From Pseudomonas sp. VD-NE ins (GTDB taxonomy: Bacteria; Pseudomonadota; Gammaproteobacteria; Pseudomonadales; Pseudomonadaceae), in NCBI RefSeq assembly GCF_031882575.1, contig NZ_CP134772.1, positions 576,001 through 640,000 on the forward strand: a DNA stretch of 64,000 nt, written 5' to 3'. The translations under genes were made by a program, and so were the position numbers. Under the pieces are notes generated by a model. That model ran no database searches. It was given only the letters and a program-made list of their open reading frames with translations, and was not told the DNA's origin. Every line of letters starts with the position of its first letter. Within the stretch, counting starts at the first letter, position 1. Shown here piece after piece: positions 9,801 to 19,129 of this stretch.

Positions 9801-11548
9801 AGCGCCATATGATCACCCGGTTTGCCTATGACGATATCGGTCGTGAAACCCGGCGTACTTTCGAGATTCAGGGCCAGCCCGACCAGACGCTGGAATCGAC
9901 TTATACGCCTGCCGGTAAACTGGCGCAGAAAGTGTCCAGGCGTGGCGCGCAACTACTGCGCGATGAGCAATTCTCCTACGATGTGCGCGGGCGTCTGATC
10001 CAGTACGACTGTGCCGGCACCCAAAAGCCCCGCGATCCGTATGGCAAGGAGATTATCCAGCAGACGTTCACCTTCGATGCGCTGGATAACATTCTTACCG
10101 TGCAGACGAAGTTCCCGCTGGGCGTAAATCTGACCACCTTCAGTTATGACAATCCCGATCCGGTACAGCTCAGTGCAGTCAAGCATTCCCACGTCGATTA
10201 TCCACCGGCAGTGACGCTGGAGTACGACGCCAACGGCAGGATGATCAAGGACGATCAGGCGCGAACTCTGGCCTATGACGCGTTCGGACGTCTTGAGCAA
10301 TTGTCCGGCGCAGGGGAATCAGTCATTCGTGGCTACCATTACGACGGTTTCGACGATCTGGTTGAACTGTCGCAACCCGACAAGGTAACTACGCAGCGTT
10401 ACTACTACGCAGGCCGGGTCGCCAATGAGGTGAGTGGTGAAAATTCATCCAGCGTTGTACGTCACGGTGGAGCGCTGGTGGGGCAGCAGCAACTCGGTTT
10501 GAACGCCGGCGCGCAGCTGTTTGGTACCGATCAGCAGCAAAGCGTGCTGGCAACGCTGGGCAAGGAACAGTTCACCGATTGCGCCTACAGCCCTTACGGG
10601 CATCGTCCTGCCGAAGGTGGATTGTTCAGCCTTGCGGGGTTTAACGGCGAGCAACTGGATCCGGTGACCGGGCTGTATTTGCTGGGGAACGGTTACAGGG
10701 CCTATAGCCCGACATTGATGCGATTCCTCGCCCCCGACAGCATGAGTCCATTCGGCGCGGGCGGATTGAATGCCTACAGTTATTGCCTGGGCGACCCTGT
10801 CAATCGTGTTGACCCTACCGGGCATATGTCGTGGGAAACGGTTCTGGGGATCGGCCTCGGTGTTCTCGGAATTATTGCCAGCGGGCTGACGGCGGGCGTG
10901 GCAACGCCATGGGTCATGACGGCATTTTGGCTGGGCGTTACTTCAGGCCTGGCGGGTATTGCCAGCTCCTGTTTCGAGGAGTATGCACCGGATAATCCAG
11001 CAGGAGAGATATTGGGTTGGATCAGTTTCGGTCTTGGGCTGGCTTCGCTCGGTGCAGGTTTGGCGGCGGGTGCAAAAGCTGCTGTGAATGCTGGCAGGAA
11101 GATGGCTTCAGCCTTTGGCAAAGGTTTCAGTCCTGATGGTAAGAGCACAACCAAAGCGGCAAAACATTTTTACAAGCCTGGAAAAGGCGCCAAGGCTGCG
11201 AACAAGAGGGCTGCGAAAGCCAGTCAGCCGGTTCAGGACGAGGCCGAAAAGAAATGGACTCTGGTCAGAAACTATTCAGACACAGAAGTCATTGATCTGA
11301 CCCTAAAAACCGCAGAAGCGAAAAAGGCTAAAGCATTTCTGGACGCGATTGAGGCTGGTGATCACCCGGTAACTGCGGCCCAAATAGCACGAGGCAAGTA
11401 CAAGCCATTGAAGGGAAACTCCAACTCTTCGGGGCGGGAAATGCATTTTTATGTAACGGATGCTGACCGTGTGTATTTGTGGGAGGACTCCAAAAACAGG
11501 ATTGCCACAATCACTAAAGTGGGCGGCCATTATGCAAAAGGTAGCTGA
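6809..11548 (+). CDS. RHS/YD-repeat toxin with unrecognised C-terminal domain
   Basis: A 1579-residue RHS-family protein; ATG 6809 follows AAAGGA nine bases upstream. Residues 1-300 form an N-terminal beta region. YD-type repeats (YDxxGR, YDAFGRL, YDANGRM) run from about 330 to 1280. The RHS-associated core lies at about 1270-1340 (LDPVTGLYLLGNGYR, then MRFLAPDSMSP, then DPTGH at 1335-1339). RHS shells encapsulate a toxic C-terminal domain released by autoproteolysis. Here the variable tail is about 240 residues: a glycine/alanine-rich hydrophobic stretch (1344-1387 and about 1405-1425), a lysine-rich linker, then about 90 residues (from KKWTLVRN) ending in HYAKGS that I cannot assign. There is no type VI VgrG/PAAR or signal peptide here, and no small immunity gene follows: queG begins on the other strand after 52 bases. 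This fits a TccC-like anti-eukaryotic toxin as well as an orphan antibacterial one. Confidence 0.88.
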   Translation: MGSNSSSAVQSNAFNFGEFVSGGVDPRTGIYTCAFSLGKLHSSDLNGPEFALSLGFNPLNQTDVGFGVGWSLTMTNYDLRSKVMTLSSGERYKAVETSTGLKFKEMKLETAKVLVTGAGRYEVRYKDGRRELLKVLPGTQVAVAEKIIAANGVSIALKHELFNQFPRLAEVRDAKRCLLKITRKAGQLTLTRHPDTTSSSNYKLILKNARVTAIELPLGKSWELEYEVIDEASYLHRVVNPLRGVEIIRYKRQGHSFVNGVEQTLPFVIAHDTYPGRGQPKLCKTYTYSDHNFLGQGLLPAKDSDLDPLYLAPGHYVYTSDEQLLLSGKVHTRIRRTYNKFHLLVAEVTNCGDAQIATATEYHCSVTKPFNEQVAQFRMPKVHTVTHLDRRTQQQRVETTVTEFDSEGNLLKHIEPSGVTTSTEFYPASGGDNCPEDPLGFSRFPKKRTVTAAASGGASTVTYYDYVLHPALEGAELASVLPVGERFFEVVENVEVLRSKTERSYLNSPKDPLKHGATKEQSVILNDKKTSTEFSYDLEGDRLRVKSSTRGFDDALQTSEKVLSTLTGLQVSEVGVEGEHIEHEFDAIGRAVRRTVASGTPYAAATQWTYQAASKEQPATMVTTDPVGGEQRVNYDGLGRVITVQEKDCDHPDKDGLIPTRTLYSALHDSVGHKVEVKLTDWRDGKPYPVSTRYEFDSWGQVSKTLHADGRIEHSETDPVLRQQTHWLQGMGKTLTLVNDFGKPLSVESFNLKGKSLGKTVYTYDGFGRTTSEIDPVGNITRYEYDVFDRIIRSVLPDASAVVTDYAEHSDEGLPIGIKVGDKVLGQQAYDGLSRLTQSIVGGRKSETGYEAGFTQPQWYKSADGKKTEFTYLRALGGLLTERKAGELVTTLTYDHVSGNPLSCTENGRERSFTYYPSGRLKSETTTFGAITKATSSTWSLQGRPVTHIDVLGAESTSAYDEHGRLLTTTQGSLKTEFHYDIQTGMLGWTKTEDTSIKRHMITRFAYDDIGRETRRTFEIQGQPDQTLESTYTPAGKLAQKVSRRGAQLLRDEQFSYDVRGRLIQYDCAGTQKPRDPYGKEIIQQTFTFDALDNILTVQTKFPLGVNLTTFSYDNPDPVQLSAVKHSHVDYPPAVTLEYDANGRMIKDDQARTLAYDAFGRLEQLSGAGESVIRGYHYDGFDDLVELSQPDKVTTQRYYYAGRVANEVSGENSSSVVRHGGALVGQQQLGLNAGAQLFGTDQQQSVLATLGKEQFTDCAYSPYGHRPAEGGLFSLAGFNGEQLDPVTGLYLLGNGYRAYSPTLMRFLAPDSMSPFGAGGLNAYSYCLGDPVNRVDPTGHMSWETVLGIGLGVLGIIASGLTAGVATPWVMTAFWLGVTSGLAGIASSCFEEYAPDNPAGEILGWISFGLGLASLGAGLAAGAKAAVNAGRKMASAFGKGFSPDGKSTTKAAKHFYKPGKGAKAANKRAAKASQPVQDEAEKKWTLVRNYSDTEVIDLTLKTAEAKKAKAFLDAIEAGDHPVTAAQIARGKYKPLKGNSNSSGREMHFYVTDADRVYLWEDSKNRIATITKVGGHYAKGS

Positions 11549-11600
11549 CATGCTTTGATGGCGCGCTCGGCGCGCAGGGGCAATGGCCGAGAACCGATAA

Positions 11601-12701
11601 TCATGATTTGAGCGCTTTGCCCGCCGATTTGACATGCGCATCTCGGGCATGCTGCTCAAGTGCCCACTCCACATGCTCCCTGACCAAATCCGACGGATAA
11701 TCCCGTCGCGCCTTCAACGCTTCCAGCACCGGAATCGTTGAAGGCGCATTGCCCAGTCCCACCGCCAGATTCCTCAACCAACGCTCATACCCCGCCCGCC
11801 GCAACGGCGAGCCTTCAGTGCTGCTCAAAAACTTCTCTTCATCCCACAAAAACAACTCGGCCAGTTCGGCATTGTCGAGGTTGTGTCGTGGCTTGAAATC
11901 GCTTTCCCCTGAGGGCTTGGCGAAGCGGTTCCACGGGCAGACGATCTGGCAGTCGTCGCAGCCGAACACGCGATTGCCAATCAGCGGGCGCAGCTCTTCA
12001 GGGATGGCGCTTTTCAGTTCGATGGTCAGATAGGAAATGCAGCGCCGCGCATCCAGCACATATGGGCCGACGAAGGCGTTGGTCGGGCAGATATCCAGAC
12101 ACGCAGTGCAACGGCCGCAATGTTCGCTGGTGTGCGGTTCATCCACCGGCAGCGGCAGATCGACGAACAGTTCGCTCAAGAAGAAATAACTGCCGGCCTT
12201 GCGATTGAGCACCAGCGTGTTTTTGCCGATCCAGCCCAGTCCGGCCTGTTCGGCGATGGCTTTTTCCAGCACCGGGGCGCTGTCGACAAAGGCGCGGAAA
12301 CCGAACGGGCCGATCTGCGCCTGAATCTTGTCGGCCAATTGCTGCACACGTTTACGGATCAATTTGTGGTAATCGCGGCCCAAGGCATAACGCGACACGT
12401 AGGCTTTTTCCGGTTGCGCGAGCATTTGCGCCATTTGCGTATCGCCCGGCAAGTAGTCCATGCGCAGCGAAACCACGCGCAACGTGCCCGGCACCAGCTC
12501 TTCGGGGTGCGAGCGTTTGCTGCCATGGGCGCCCATGTAGTCCATTTCGCCGTGGTAGCCGGCCTCGAGCCAGCGCGCGAGGTGCTGCTCATGCTCGGCC
12601 AGATCCAGGCCGCTGATGCCGACTTGCTGGAAGCCCAGCTCGCGGCCCCAATCCTTGATCGATTGGGCGAGGGCGGGCAAGTCTGTGGTGATGGCGGACA
12701 T
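11601..12701 (-). CDS. queG: Epoxyqueuosine reductase
   Basis: QueG reduces epoxyqueuosine to queuosine in tRNA wobble position 34, using cobalamin and two [4Fe-4S] clusters in the cytoplasm. The product from ATG 12701 is 366 residues, the usual length. I chose this start (MSAITTDLPALAQ) over the longer frame to 12785 because the extra residues lie in the divergent promoter region. Two ferredoxin-type cysteine clusters are visible: CGRCTACLDICP and, further on, CDDCQIVCP. The conserved GWIGKNT and SYFFLSE segments precede them. The C-terminal third is HEAT-like. It is transcribed divergently from nnr. In other pseudomonads orn lies on this side of queG; here the neighbour is the RHS toxin gene. 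Confidence 0.95.
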   Translation of the reverse strand: MSAITTDLPALAQSIKDWGRELGFQQVGISGLDLAEHEQHLARWLEAGYHGEMDYMGAHGSKRSHPEELVPGTLRVVSLRMDYLPGDTQMAQMLAQPEKAYVSRYALGRDYHKLIRKRVQQLADKIQAQIGPFGFRAFVDSAPVLEKAIAEQAGLGWIGKNTLVLNRKAGSYFFLSELFVDLPLPVDEPHTSEHCGRCTACLDICPTNAFVGPYVLDARRCISYLTIELKSAIPEELRPLIGNRVFGCDDCQIVCPWNRFAKPSGESDFKPRHNLDNAELAELFLWDEEKFLSSTEGSPLRRAGYERWLRNLAVGLGNAPSTIPVLEALKARRDYPSDLVREHVEWALEQHARDAHVKSAGKALKS

Positions 12702-12730
12702 GAGGCGAGAGAAACCGGAGCTGAGGTGCG

Positions 12731-12736
12731 TATAAT
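12731..12736 (+). promoter_or_regulatory. Consensus -10 box upstream of nnr
   Basis: TATAAT, 28 bases before the nnr start codon, in the 63-base gap between the divergent queG and nnr starts. No good -35 hexamer is seen at the right spacing. Confidence 0.35.
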
Positions 12737-12764
12737 TCTGCCAGACATCGGAGCCCGAAGACGC

Positions 12765-14264
12765 ATGCCGCACACGAAAGATCAATTACCCGACGCGCTG
12801 TATGGCGCCGCACAGGTGCGCGAACTCGATGCACGGCTGATTGCCGCCGGCACGCCGGGCTTCGAATTGATGCAACGTGCCGCGCATGCGACGTGGCGAG
12901 CGCTGGTGCGGCAATGGCCATCGGCGACGGAGCTGACGGTGCTGGCCGGGCATGGCAACAATGCTGGCGACGGTTATCTGGTCGCAGCGATGGCACAACG
13001 CGCCGGCTGGCCAGTGCGGGTGTTGGCGGTCGGCGATCCACAGCGTTTGCAGGGCGATGCCGTGCTGGCCCATGCCGAGGCGTTGGCTGAAGGTGTCGCG
13101 GTGCAGGGCTGGCAGGCTGAAAGCGAATTGCGTGGTGTCATTCTCGATGCATTGCTCGGCACGGGTCTGAGCGGGGATGTGCGTGAGCCTTACGTGTCGG
13201 CGATCAAAGCAATCAACGCCAGCGGTTTGCCGGTGGCAGCCGTTGATATCCCTTCCGGGCTATGTGCTGACACCGGACATGTGCTGGGTGTCGCCGTGCA
13301 AGCCGATCTGACGGTGACGTTCATCGGGCTGAAACTCGGCTTGTTCACTGGAGACGCGGCGGATCACATCGGCGCCTTACTGTTTAATGATCTGCAGGCA
13401 GGCGCCGACATCTATCGTGACATTCCGGTCATCGCCCAACGGCTCAACACGGCTAATCTTCCGAAGTTGGCAGCGCGTGCGCCGACCTCGCACAAGGGCC
13501 GTTTTGGCCATGTGCTGCTGATCGGTGGCGATCACGGTTTTGGCGGGGCGATTCTGCTCAGCACCGAAACGGCACTGCGCAGCGGCGCGGGCATGGTTTC
13601 GCTGGCGACCCGGCCAGAACATGTGCCAGCAGCCCTGACCCGTGTGCCGGAAGCCATGGCGCTTGGTACCTCATCGGCCAATCAGTTGATGGGTTTGCTG
13701 GAAAAAGTCTCGACGCTGGTCGTCGGTCCTGGTCTCGGTCAGGCCAGTTGGGGCCGAGCGTTGCTGTCGGCGGCAGCCAACGCGGCCTTGCCGCAAGTGT
13801 GGGATGCCGACGCACTGAACCTGCTGGCCAGCGATTTCATTCAACTGCCCAAGGATTGCGTGATCACGCCGCATCCGGGCGAAGCCGCGCGTTTGCTGGG
13901 AATCAGTACCGCCGAAGTACAGGCAGATCGTCCGGCGGCAGCGCTGGCGCTGAGCAAAAAATATACAGCAGTGGTTGTGTTGAAAGGCGCAGGCAGCCTG
14001 ATCGCGCATCCCGATGGCCGTTTGGCGTTGTGTCACCAGGGCCATCCGGCCATGGCCACCGCAGGACTCGGCGACGTACTGGCCGGTTTGACCGGTGCGT
14101 TGCTGGCGCAAGGCATGGGCGGTTTCGAAGCCGCCTGCCTGGCCGTCTGGCTGCACGCCAATGCCGGTAAGCAACAAGGAAAATTGGGCCGTGGGCTGGC
14201 GGCCAGTGATCTGATTCCAGCCATTCGTCAGTTGTTGGAGGAGCAAGCACCGTGTCTGAAGTAA
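12765..14264 (+). CDS. nnr: Bifunctional NAD(P)HX epimerase / ADP-dependent dehydratase
   Basis: Repairs hydrated NADH and NADPH: the N-terminal YjeF_N domain (about residues 15-215) epimerises R- to S-NAD(P)HX, and the C-terminal ribokinase-like domain (about 230-495) dehydrates the S form using ADP or ATP. ATG 12765 gives 499 residues, the normal length; the frame continues upstream to 12120 only as an antisense shadow of queG. Visible motifs are GHGNNAGDGY near residue 63 (epimerase), VVGPGLGQ, ITPHPGEAARLL and AGLGDVLAGLTGALLAQG near residue 433 (dehydratase). The stop overlaps the tsaE start by 13 bases, which implies translational coupling in the nnr-tsaE-amidase-mutL-miaA series. Confidence 0.95.
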   Translation: MPHTKDQLPDALYGAAQVRELDARLIAAGTPGFELMQRAAHATWRALVRQWPSATELTVLAGHGNNAGDGYLVAAMAQRAGWPVRVLAVGDPQRLQGDAVLAHAEALAEGVAVQGWQAESELRGVILDALLGTGLSGDVREPYVSAIKAINASGLPVAAVDIPSGLCADTGHVLGVAVQADLTVTFIGLKLGLFTGDAADHIGALLFNDLQAGADIYRDIPVIAQRLNTANLPKLAARAPTSHKGRFGHVLLIGGDHGFGGAILLSTETALRSGAGMVSLATRPEHVPAALTRVPEAMALGTSSANQLMGLLEKVSTLVVGPGLGQASWGRALLSAAANAALPQVWDADALNLLASDFIQLPKDCVITPHPGEAARLLGISTAEVQADRPAAALALSKKYTAVVVLKGAGSLIAHPDGRLALCHQGHPAMATAGLGDVLAGLTGALLAQGMGGFEAACLAVWLHANAGKQQGKLGRGLAASDLIPAIRQLLEEQAPCLK

Positions 14265-14722
14265 CCCTGTACCTGGCCGATGAACAGGCCATGAGCGACT
14301 TTGGCGCACGGATCGCCCGCGTGACCCAGGGTCACGGGCTGATTTTTCTCGAAGGTAACCTGGGCATGGGCAAAACCACCCTGTCGCGGGGCATCATCCG
14401 TGGCTTGGGCCATGTCGGCGCGGTAAAAAGTCCGACCTTTACCTTGGTCGAACCCTACGAAATCGGTGACGTCCGCGCCTTCCACTTCGACCTGTATCGA
14501 CTGGTCGATCCGGAAGAACTGGAGTTTCTTGGCATCCGCGACTACTTCGAAGACGATGCAATGTGTCTGATCGAATGGCCCGATAAAGGTGCAGGCTTTT
14601 TGCCAAAGCCTGACCTGACCATTACCATTAGCCCGCAAGACAGCGGGCGTTCGCTGAAAATTTTATCCCAGGGCTCGCGTGGCGAGGCCTGGTGTGCCGC
14701 TTTGGCATTGGAATCCAATTAA
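14252..14722 (+). CDS. tsaE: tRNA threonylcarbamoyladenosine biosynthesis ATPase TsaE
   Basis: A 156-residue P-loop ATPase that works with TsaB, TsaC and TsaD to make t6A at position 37 of ANN-reading tRNAs. Start is GTG 14252 (MSEVTLYLADEQ), overlapping the end of nnr; GGAGGAG lies about 7 bases upstream inside nnr. The Walker A motif GNLGMGKTT is near residue 35, and the family motifs SPTFTLVEPY and HFDLYRLVDPEEL follow. Length is typical. It ends directly against the amidase start codon. Confidence 0.95.
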   Translation: MSEVTLYLADEQAMSDFGARIARVTQGHGLIFLEGNLGMGKTTLSRGIIRGLGHVGAVKSPTFTLVEPYEIGDVRAFHFDLYRLVDPEELEFLGIRDYFEDDAMCLIEWPDKGAGFLPKPDLTITISPQDSGRSLKILSQGSRGEAWCAALALESN

Positions 14723-16153
14723 ATGATGGGGTTAGGTATGCGCTTTCGCGCGTTGGTGGCTGCCGCTGGACTGTTGTTGATGGCAGTAACCGTCAACGCT
14801 GTGGCCGATTCGAAGGTCAACAGCGTGCGCCTGTGGCGGGCGCCGGACAACACGCGACTGGTCTTCGACCTGAGCGGCCCGGTGCAGCACAGCGTCTTCA
14901 CCCTGACCTCACCAGACCGGCTGGTGATCGACATCAACGGCGCCACCCTGGGTGCGCCACTGAATGTGCAGACTGCGAACACGCCGATCACCGCGATGCG
15001 TTCGGCCCAGCGTACGCCGACTGATCTGCGCGTGGTCATCGACCTGAAGAAAGCCGTCACCCCGAAAAGCTTCTCGCTGGCGCCGAACGCGCAGTACGGC
15101 AACCGTCTGGTGGTCGACCTGTTTGATAACCCGGCCGACGCCGCACCGCCGCCTGCGCCAACGCCGCAGGTGGCGACCGTGCCAGCGGTGCCGGTAACCC
15201 CGACCGAGCCGGCTATCAAATTGCCGCCAGCCCCGGCCGGTAAACGCGACATTGTCGTGGTGATCGACGCCGGCCACGGTGGCGAAGACCCGGGTGCATC
15301 CGGCTCGCGTGGCCAGCGTGAGAAAGACGTAGTGCTGCAGATCGCTCGCGAACTGCAGCGCCAGGTCAACGGCATGAAAGGCTTCCGCGCCGAATTGACC
15401 CGTACCGGCGACTACTTCATTCCGCTGCGCGGCCGTACCGAAATCGCCCGCAAGAAGGGCGCTGACCTGTTTGTGTCGATCCACGCCGATGCGGCGCCGT
15501 CTGCTGCCGCCTTCGGTGCGTCGGTGTTTGCCCTGTCTGATCGCGGCGCGACGTCGGAGACTGCACGTTGGCTGGCCGACAGCGAAAACCGTTCTGACTT
15601 GATCGGTGGTGCCGGCAACGTCAGCCTCGACGACAAGGACCGCATGCTTGCGGGCGTACTGCTCGACCTGTCGATGACTGCCTCGCTGACCTCCAGCCTC
15701 AACGTCGGGCAGAAAGTCCTGACCAACATCGGTCGCGTCACGCCCCTGCACAAACAGCGTGTGGAACAGGCCGGGTTCATGGTGTTGAAGTCGCCGGACA
15801 TCCCGTCGATCCTGGTCGAAACCGGGTTTATCTCCAACGCCAACGAAGCCAACAAGCTCTCGGCATCGAGCCACCAGCAAGCGCTGGCCCGCTCGATCAG
15901 CAGCGGCGTGCGCCAGTTCTTCCAGCAGAACCCGCCACCGGGCACCTACATTGCCTGGCTGCGTGATTCCGGCAAGATCGCACAAGGCCCGCGCGACCAT
16001 CGCGTTGGCCCGGGTGAAACGCTGGCAATGATCGGTGTGCGCTATCAGGTGTCGCCGGCCACGTTGCGCGCGGCCAACAGCCTGAAAAGCGATGAGTTGA
16101 AAGTCGGTCAGCACCTGACCATTCCAGGCACCGAACTGGCGTCCAAAGAATGA
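14723..16153 (+). CDS. amiB: N-acetylmuramoyl-L-alanine amidase (AmiB/AmiC type) with AMIN and LysM domains
   Basis: Periplasmic zinc amidase that cleaves septal peptidoglycan during daughter-cell separation. A signal peptide (residues about 6-29, [21 protein letters not shown]) is followed by an AMIN septal-targeting domain (about 32-135), a proline-rich linker (about 140-175), an Amidase_3 domain (about 178-400) and a C-terminal LysM (about 428-470). Zinc ligands are visible: His185 in [10 protein letters not shown], the Glu in QREKDVV, and His254 in SIHADA; the catalytic Glu is in VETGF. The start could be 14723, 14726 or 14738; the last gives the most canonical signal peptide. The stop overlaps mutL (ATGA). 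The symbol amiB follows the usual Pseudomonas naming at this locus. Confidence 0.92.
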   Translation: MMGLGMRFRALVAAAGLLLMAVTVNAVADSKVNSVRLWRAPDNTRLVFDLSGPVQHSVFTLTSPDRLVIDINGATLGAPLNVQTANTPITAMRSAQRTPTDLRVVIDLKKAVTPKSFSLAPNAQYGNRLVVDLFDNPADAAPPPAPTPQVATVPAVPVTPTEPAIKLPPAPAGKRDIVVVIDAGHGGEDPGASGSRGQREKDVVLQIARELQRQVNGMKGFRAELTRTGDYFIPLRGRTEIARKKGADLFVSIHADAAPSAAAFGASVFALSDRGATSETARWLADSENRSDLIGGAGNVSLDDKDRMLAGVLLDLSMTASLTSSLNVGQKVLTNIGRVTPLHKQRVEQAGFMVLKSPDIPSILVETGFISNANEANKLSASSHQQALARSISSGVRQFFQQNPPPGTYIAWLRDSGKIAQGPRDHRVGPGETLAMIGVRYQVSPATLRAANSLKSDELKVGQHLTIPGTELASKE

Positions 16154-18063
16154 ACGAAGTGCTGAACGCCGCCGCCCGCATCGAACTGCTCAGCCCACGG
16201 CTGGCGAACCAGATTGCCGCCGGTGAGGTAGTTGAACGTCCGGCCTCGGTGATCAAGGAGTTGCTGGAAAACAGCCTCGACTCCGGCGCCAAACGCATTG
16301 ATGTCGACGTCGAGCAGGGTGGCGTCAAGCTGCTGCGGGTGCGCGACGATGGCAGCGGCATCTCTGCCGATGACCTGCCGCTGGCCCTGGCCCGTCACGC
16401 CACCAGCAAGATCCGCAACCTCGAAGACCTTGAGCAGGTGATGAGCCTCGGTTTCCGTGGTGAAGCACTGGCGTCGATCAGCTCCGTGGCACGCCTGACC
16501 CTGACCTCGCGCACGCGCGATGCAGACCAAGCCTGGCAAGTCGAAACCGAAGGCCGCGACATGGCGCCTCGGGTGCAACCGGCAGCGCATCCGGTCGGTA
16601 CTTCGGTGGAAGTTCGCGACCTTTTCTTCAACACCCCGGCGCGGCGCAAATTCCTCAAGACCGAAAAAACCGAATTCGATCATCTGCAAGAAGTGATCAA
16701 GCGTCTGGCGTTGGCGCGTTTCGACGTGGCGTTTCATCTGCGCCACAACGGCAAGACCATCCTCAGCCTGCACGAGGCCCACGATGATGCGGCCCGCGCG
16801 CGGCGTGTGGCGGCGATTTGTGGCTCGGGTTTCCTCGAACAGGCGCTGCCGATCGAGATCGAACGCAACGGCTTGCATCTTTGGGGGTGGGTCGGTTTGC
16901 CGACCTTCAACCGCAGTCAGGCGGATTTGCAGTATTTCTTCGTGAATGGCCGGGCGGTGCGCGACAAATTGGTGGCCCACGCGGTGCGTCAGGCCTATCG
17001 CGACGTGCTGTTCAACGGCCGTCATCCGACCTTCGCGCTGTTTTTCGAGGTCGATCCAGCGGCGGTCGACGTCAACGTCCACCCGACCAAACACGAAGTG
17101 CGCTTCCGTGACGGGCGCATGGTGCATGACTTTCTGTATGGCACGCTGCACCGCGCTTTGGGCGATGTGCGTCCGGAAGATCAACTGGCCGGTTCTGTGA
17201 CCACAGCCGTCGTGCGGCCTACGGGCCTCGATGCTGGTGAGTTCGGGCCGCAGGGTGAAATGCGTCTGGCGGCCAATGCGCTGTTGGAGCAACCGCAGGC
17301 GCAACCGGCGTTCAATACTTCGTCCGGTGCCAGCGCTGGCGGCGCTTACCAGTATCAATACACGCCACGCCCGCAATCGGCGGTGCCGCCGGCGGCTGAG
17401 GCGCAGGCTGCCTATCGCGAGTTTTTTGCGCCGTTGCCTGAGGCCAATGCCAACGCATTGCCGGCCGGCCAGGAAGACATTCCGCCGCTCGGTTATGCCT
17501 TGGCGCAGTTGAAAGGTATCTACATTCTTTCCGAAAACGCCCAAGGGCTGGTGCTGGTGGACATGCACGCCGCTCACGAGCGGATCATGTACGAGCGCCT
17601 GAAGATCGCCATGGCCAGCGAAGGCTTGAGCGGCCAGCCATTGCTGGTGCCAGAGTCGTTGGCAGTCAGTCAGCGCGAGGCTGATTGTGCTGAAGAGCAC
17701 GCGGCATGGTTCCAGCGTCTGGGCTTTGAGTTGCAGCGTCTGGGCCCGGAAACCCTGGCGATCCGTCAGATTCCAGCCTTGCTGAAACAGGCCGAAGCCA
17801 ACCGTCTGGTCGGTGACGTACTGTCGGACTTGATGGAATACGGCACCAGCGACCGGATTCAGGCGCACCTCAACGAATTGCTCGGCACCATGGCCTGCCA
17901 CGGCGCGATCCGCGCCAACCGGCGCCTGGCCCTGCCGGAAATGAACGGCCTGCTGCGTGATATGGAAAACACCGAGCGCAGCGGACAATGCAACCATGGC
18001 CGACCGACCTGGACCCAACTGGGCCTGGACGATCTGGACAAACTGTTCCTGCGCGGTCGTTGA
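16150..18063 (+). CDS. mutL: DNA mismatch repair protein MutL
   Basis: MutL couples MutS mismatch recognition to strand removal. The 637-residue product has the GHKL ATPase domain (1-330) with [24 protein letters not shown] and [10 protein letters not shown], and a C-terminal dimerisation domain from about 440. Unlike E. coli MutL it keeps the metal-binding endonuclease motif of the DxHAAxERxxYE type ([12 protein letters not shown], from Asp471). A variable Gln/Ala/Pro-rich linker joins the halves. ATG 16150 overlaps the amidase stop, and its own stop overlaps the miaA start, so translation of the three is probably coupled. Confidence 0.97.
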   Translation: MNEVLNAAARIELLSPRLANQIAAGEVVERPASVIKELLENSLDSGAKRIDVDVEQGGVKLLRVRDDGSGISADDLPLALARHATSKIRNLEDLEQVMSLGFRGEALASISSVARLTLTSRTRDADQAWQVETEGRDMAPRVQPAAHPVGTSVEVRDLFFNTPARRKFLKTEKTEFDHLQEVIKRLALARFDVAFHLRHNGKTILSLHEAHDDAARARRVAAICGSGFLEQALPIEIERNGLHLWGWVGLPTFNRSQADLQYFFVNGRAVRDKLVAHAVRQAYRDVLFNGRHPTFALFFEVDPAAVDVNVHPTKHEVRFRDGRMVHDFLYGTLHRALGDVRPEDQLAGSVTTAVVRPTGLDAGEFGPQGEMRLAANALLEQPQAQPAFNTSSGASAGGAYQYQYTPRPQSAVPPAAEAQAAYREFFAPLPEANANALPAGQEDIPPLGYALAQLKGIYILSENAQGLVLVDMHAAHERIMYERLKIAMASEGLSGQPLLVPESLAVSQREADCAEEHAAWFQRLGFELQRLGPETLAIRQIPALLKQAEANRLVGDVLSDLMEYGTSDRIQAHLNELLGTMACHGAIRANRRLALPEMNGLLRDMENTERSGQCNHGRPTWTQLGLDDLDKLFLRGR

Positions 18064-19034
18064 TGAGCCAGCTCCCTCCAGCGATTTTCCTGATGGGCCC
18101 GACCGCTGCGGGCAAGACCGATCTGGCCATCGAGCTGACCAAGGTGCTGCCGTGCGAGCTGATCAGTGTCGATTCGGCGCTGGTCTATCGCGGCATGGAC
18201 ATTGGCACTGCCAAGCCTTCGAAAGAACTGCTGGCCGAATATCCGCACCGCTTGATCGATATTCTCGACCCGGCCGAGGCTTATTCGGCTGCGGATTTCC
18301 GTCGCGATGCCCTGCAAGCCATGGCCGAGATCACCGCGCGCGGAAAAATTCCGCTGCTGGTGGGCGGTACGATGCTCTATTACAAGGCTTTGGTCGAAGG
18401 TCTGGCTGATATGCCAGCGGCCGATCCCGAGGTTCGCGCGCAGATCGAAGAAGAGGCTGCACGCCTTGGCTGGCAAGCCTTGCACGATCAGTTGGCGATC
18501 ATTGACCCGGTGTCCGCGGCGCGGATTCACCCGAACGATCCGCAGCGACTGAGTCGCGCACTGGAAGTTTACCGAGTCAGCGGTCAGAGCATGACCGCCC
18601 TGCGCCAGCAACAATCTGCGCAAAGTACTGAAGCAGCCGCTTCGGGACTGCAACAATTGCCCTATACTGTCGCGAACTTGGCCATTGCCCCGGCAAATCG
18701 TCAGGTATTGCACGAGCGCATTAAACAAAGATTCACAATTATGTTGGAACAGGGGTTCATCGACGAGGTCGTAGCCCTGCGTAAAAGAAGTGACCTGCAT
18801 TCAGGGTTGCCGTCTATACGTGCGGTAGGCTACCGCCAAGTCTGGGACTACCTGGATGGCAAGCTGACGTTGGCCGAAATGCAGGAGCGCGGCATCATCG
18901 CCACGCGCCAATTGGCCAAACGCCAGTTCACCTGGCTGCGCAGCTGGGAAGATCTACACTGGCTGGACAGTCTTGATTGCGACAATCTGCCACGCGCCTT
19001 GAAATACCTTGGGACCATCTCCATATTGAGCTGA
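18063..19034 (+). CDS. miaA: tRNA dimethylallyltransferase
   Basis: Transfers a dimethylallyl group to A37 of tRNAs reading UNN codons, the first step of ms2i6A synthesis. ATG 18063 overlaps the mutL TGA (TGATG), giving 323 residues. The P-loop GPTAAGKT lies at about residues 12-19, the substrate motif [19 protein letters not shown] follows, and near the C terminus are [13 protein letters not shown] and [14 protein letters not shown]. The frame extends upstream to 17988 inside mutL but that start is not credible. hfq follows after 95 bases, the classic miaA-hfq-hflX order. Confidence 0.96.
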   Translation: MSQLPPAIFLMGPTAAGKTDLAIELTKVLPCELISVDSALVYRGMDIGTAKPSKELLAEYPHRLIDILDPAEAYSAADFRRDALQAMAEITARGKIPLLVGGTMLYYKALVEGLADMPAADPEVRAQIEEEAARLGWQALHDQLAIIDPVSAARIHPNDPQRLSRALEVYRVSGQSMTALRQQQSAQSTEAAASGLQQLPYTVANLAIAPANRQVLHERIKQRFTIMLEQGFIDEVVALRKRSDLHSGLPSIRAVGYRQVWDYLDGKLTLAEMQERGIIATRQLAKRQFTWLRSWEDLHWLDSLDCDNLPRALKYLGTISILS

Positions 19035-19129
19035 GTCCTTGCAATTGCCGTCTATCCTTGGGGGTGTGGCGGCCAAAGCCATCTGAATTACCTATTTTTT
19101 ATTATTGAATCCTTAAAGGAGTGCGGCAC

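Noticed and set aside
1..11600. Prophage or transposon origin for the toxin region
   Set aside because: No integrase, transposase, terminal repeats or attachment site could be seen; the left boundary lies outside the window, so this is not fully excluded.
12120..12764. Upstream extension of the nnr frame
   Set aside because: It runs antisense to queG; the native Nnr start and a -10 box lie at the end of this stretch.
16108..18018. 636-codon antisense open frame opposite mutL
   Set aside because: Shadow of an intact, overlapping operon gene.
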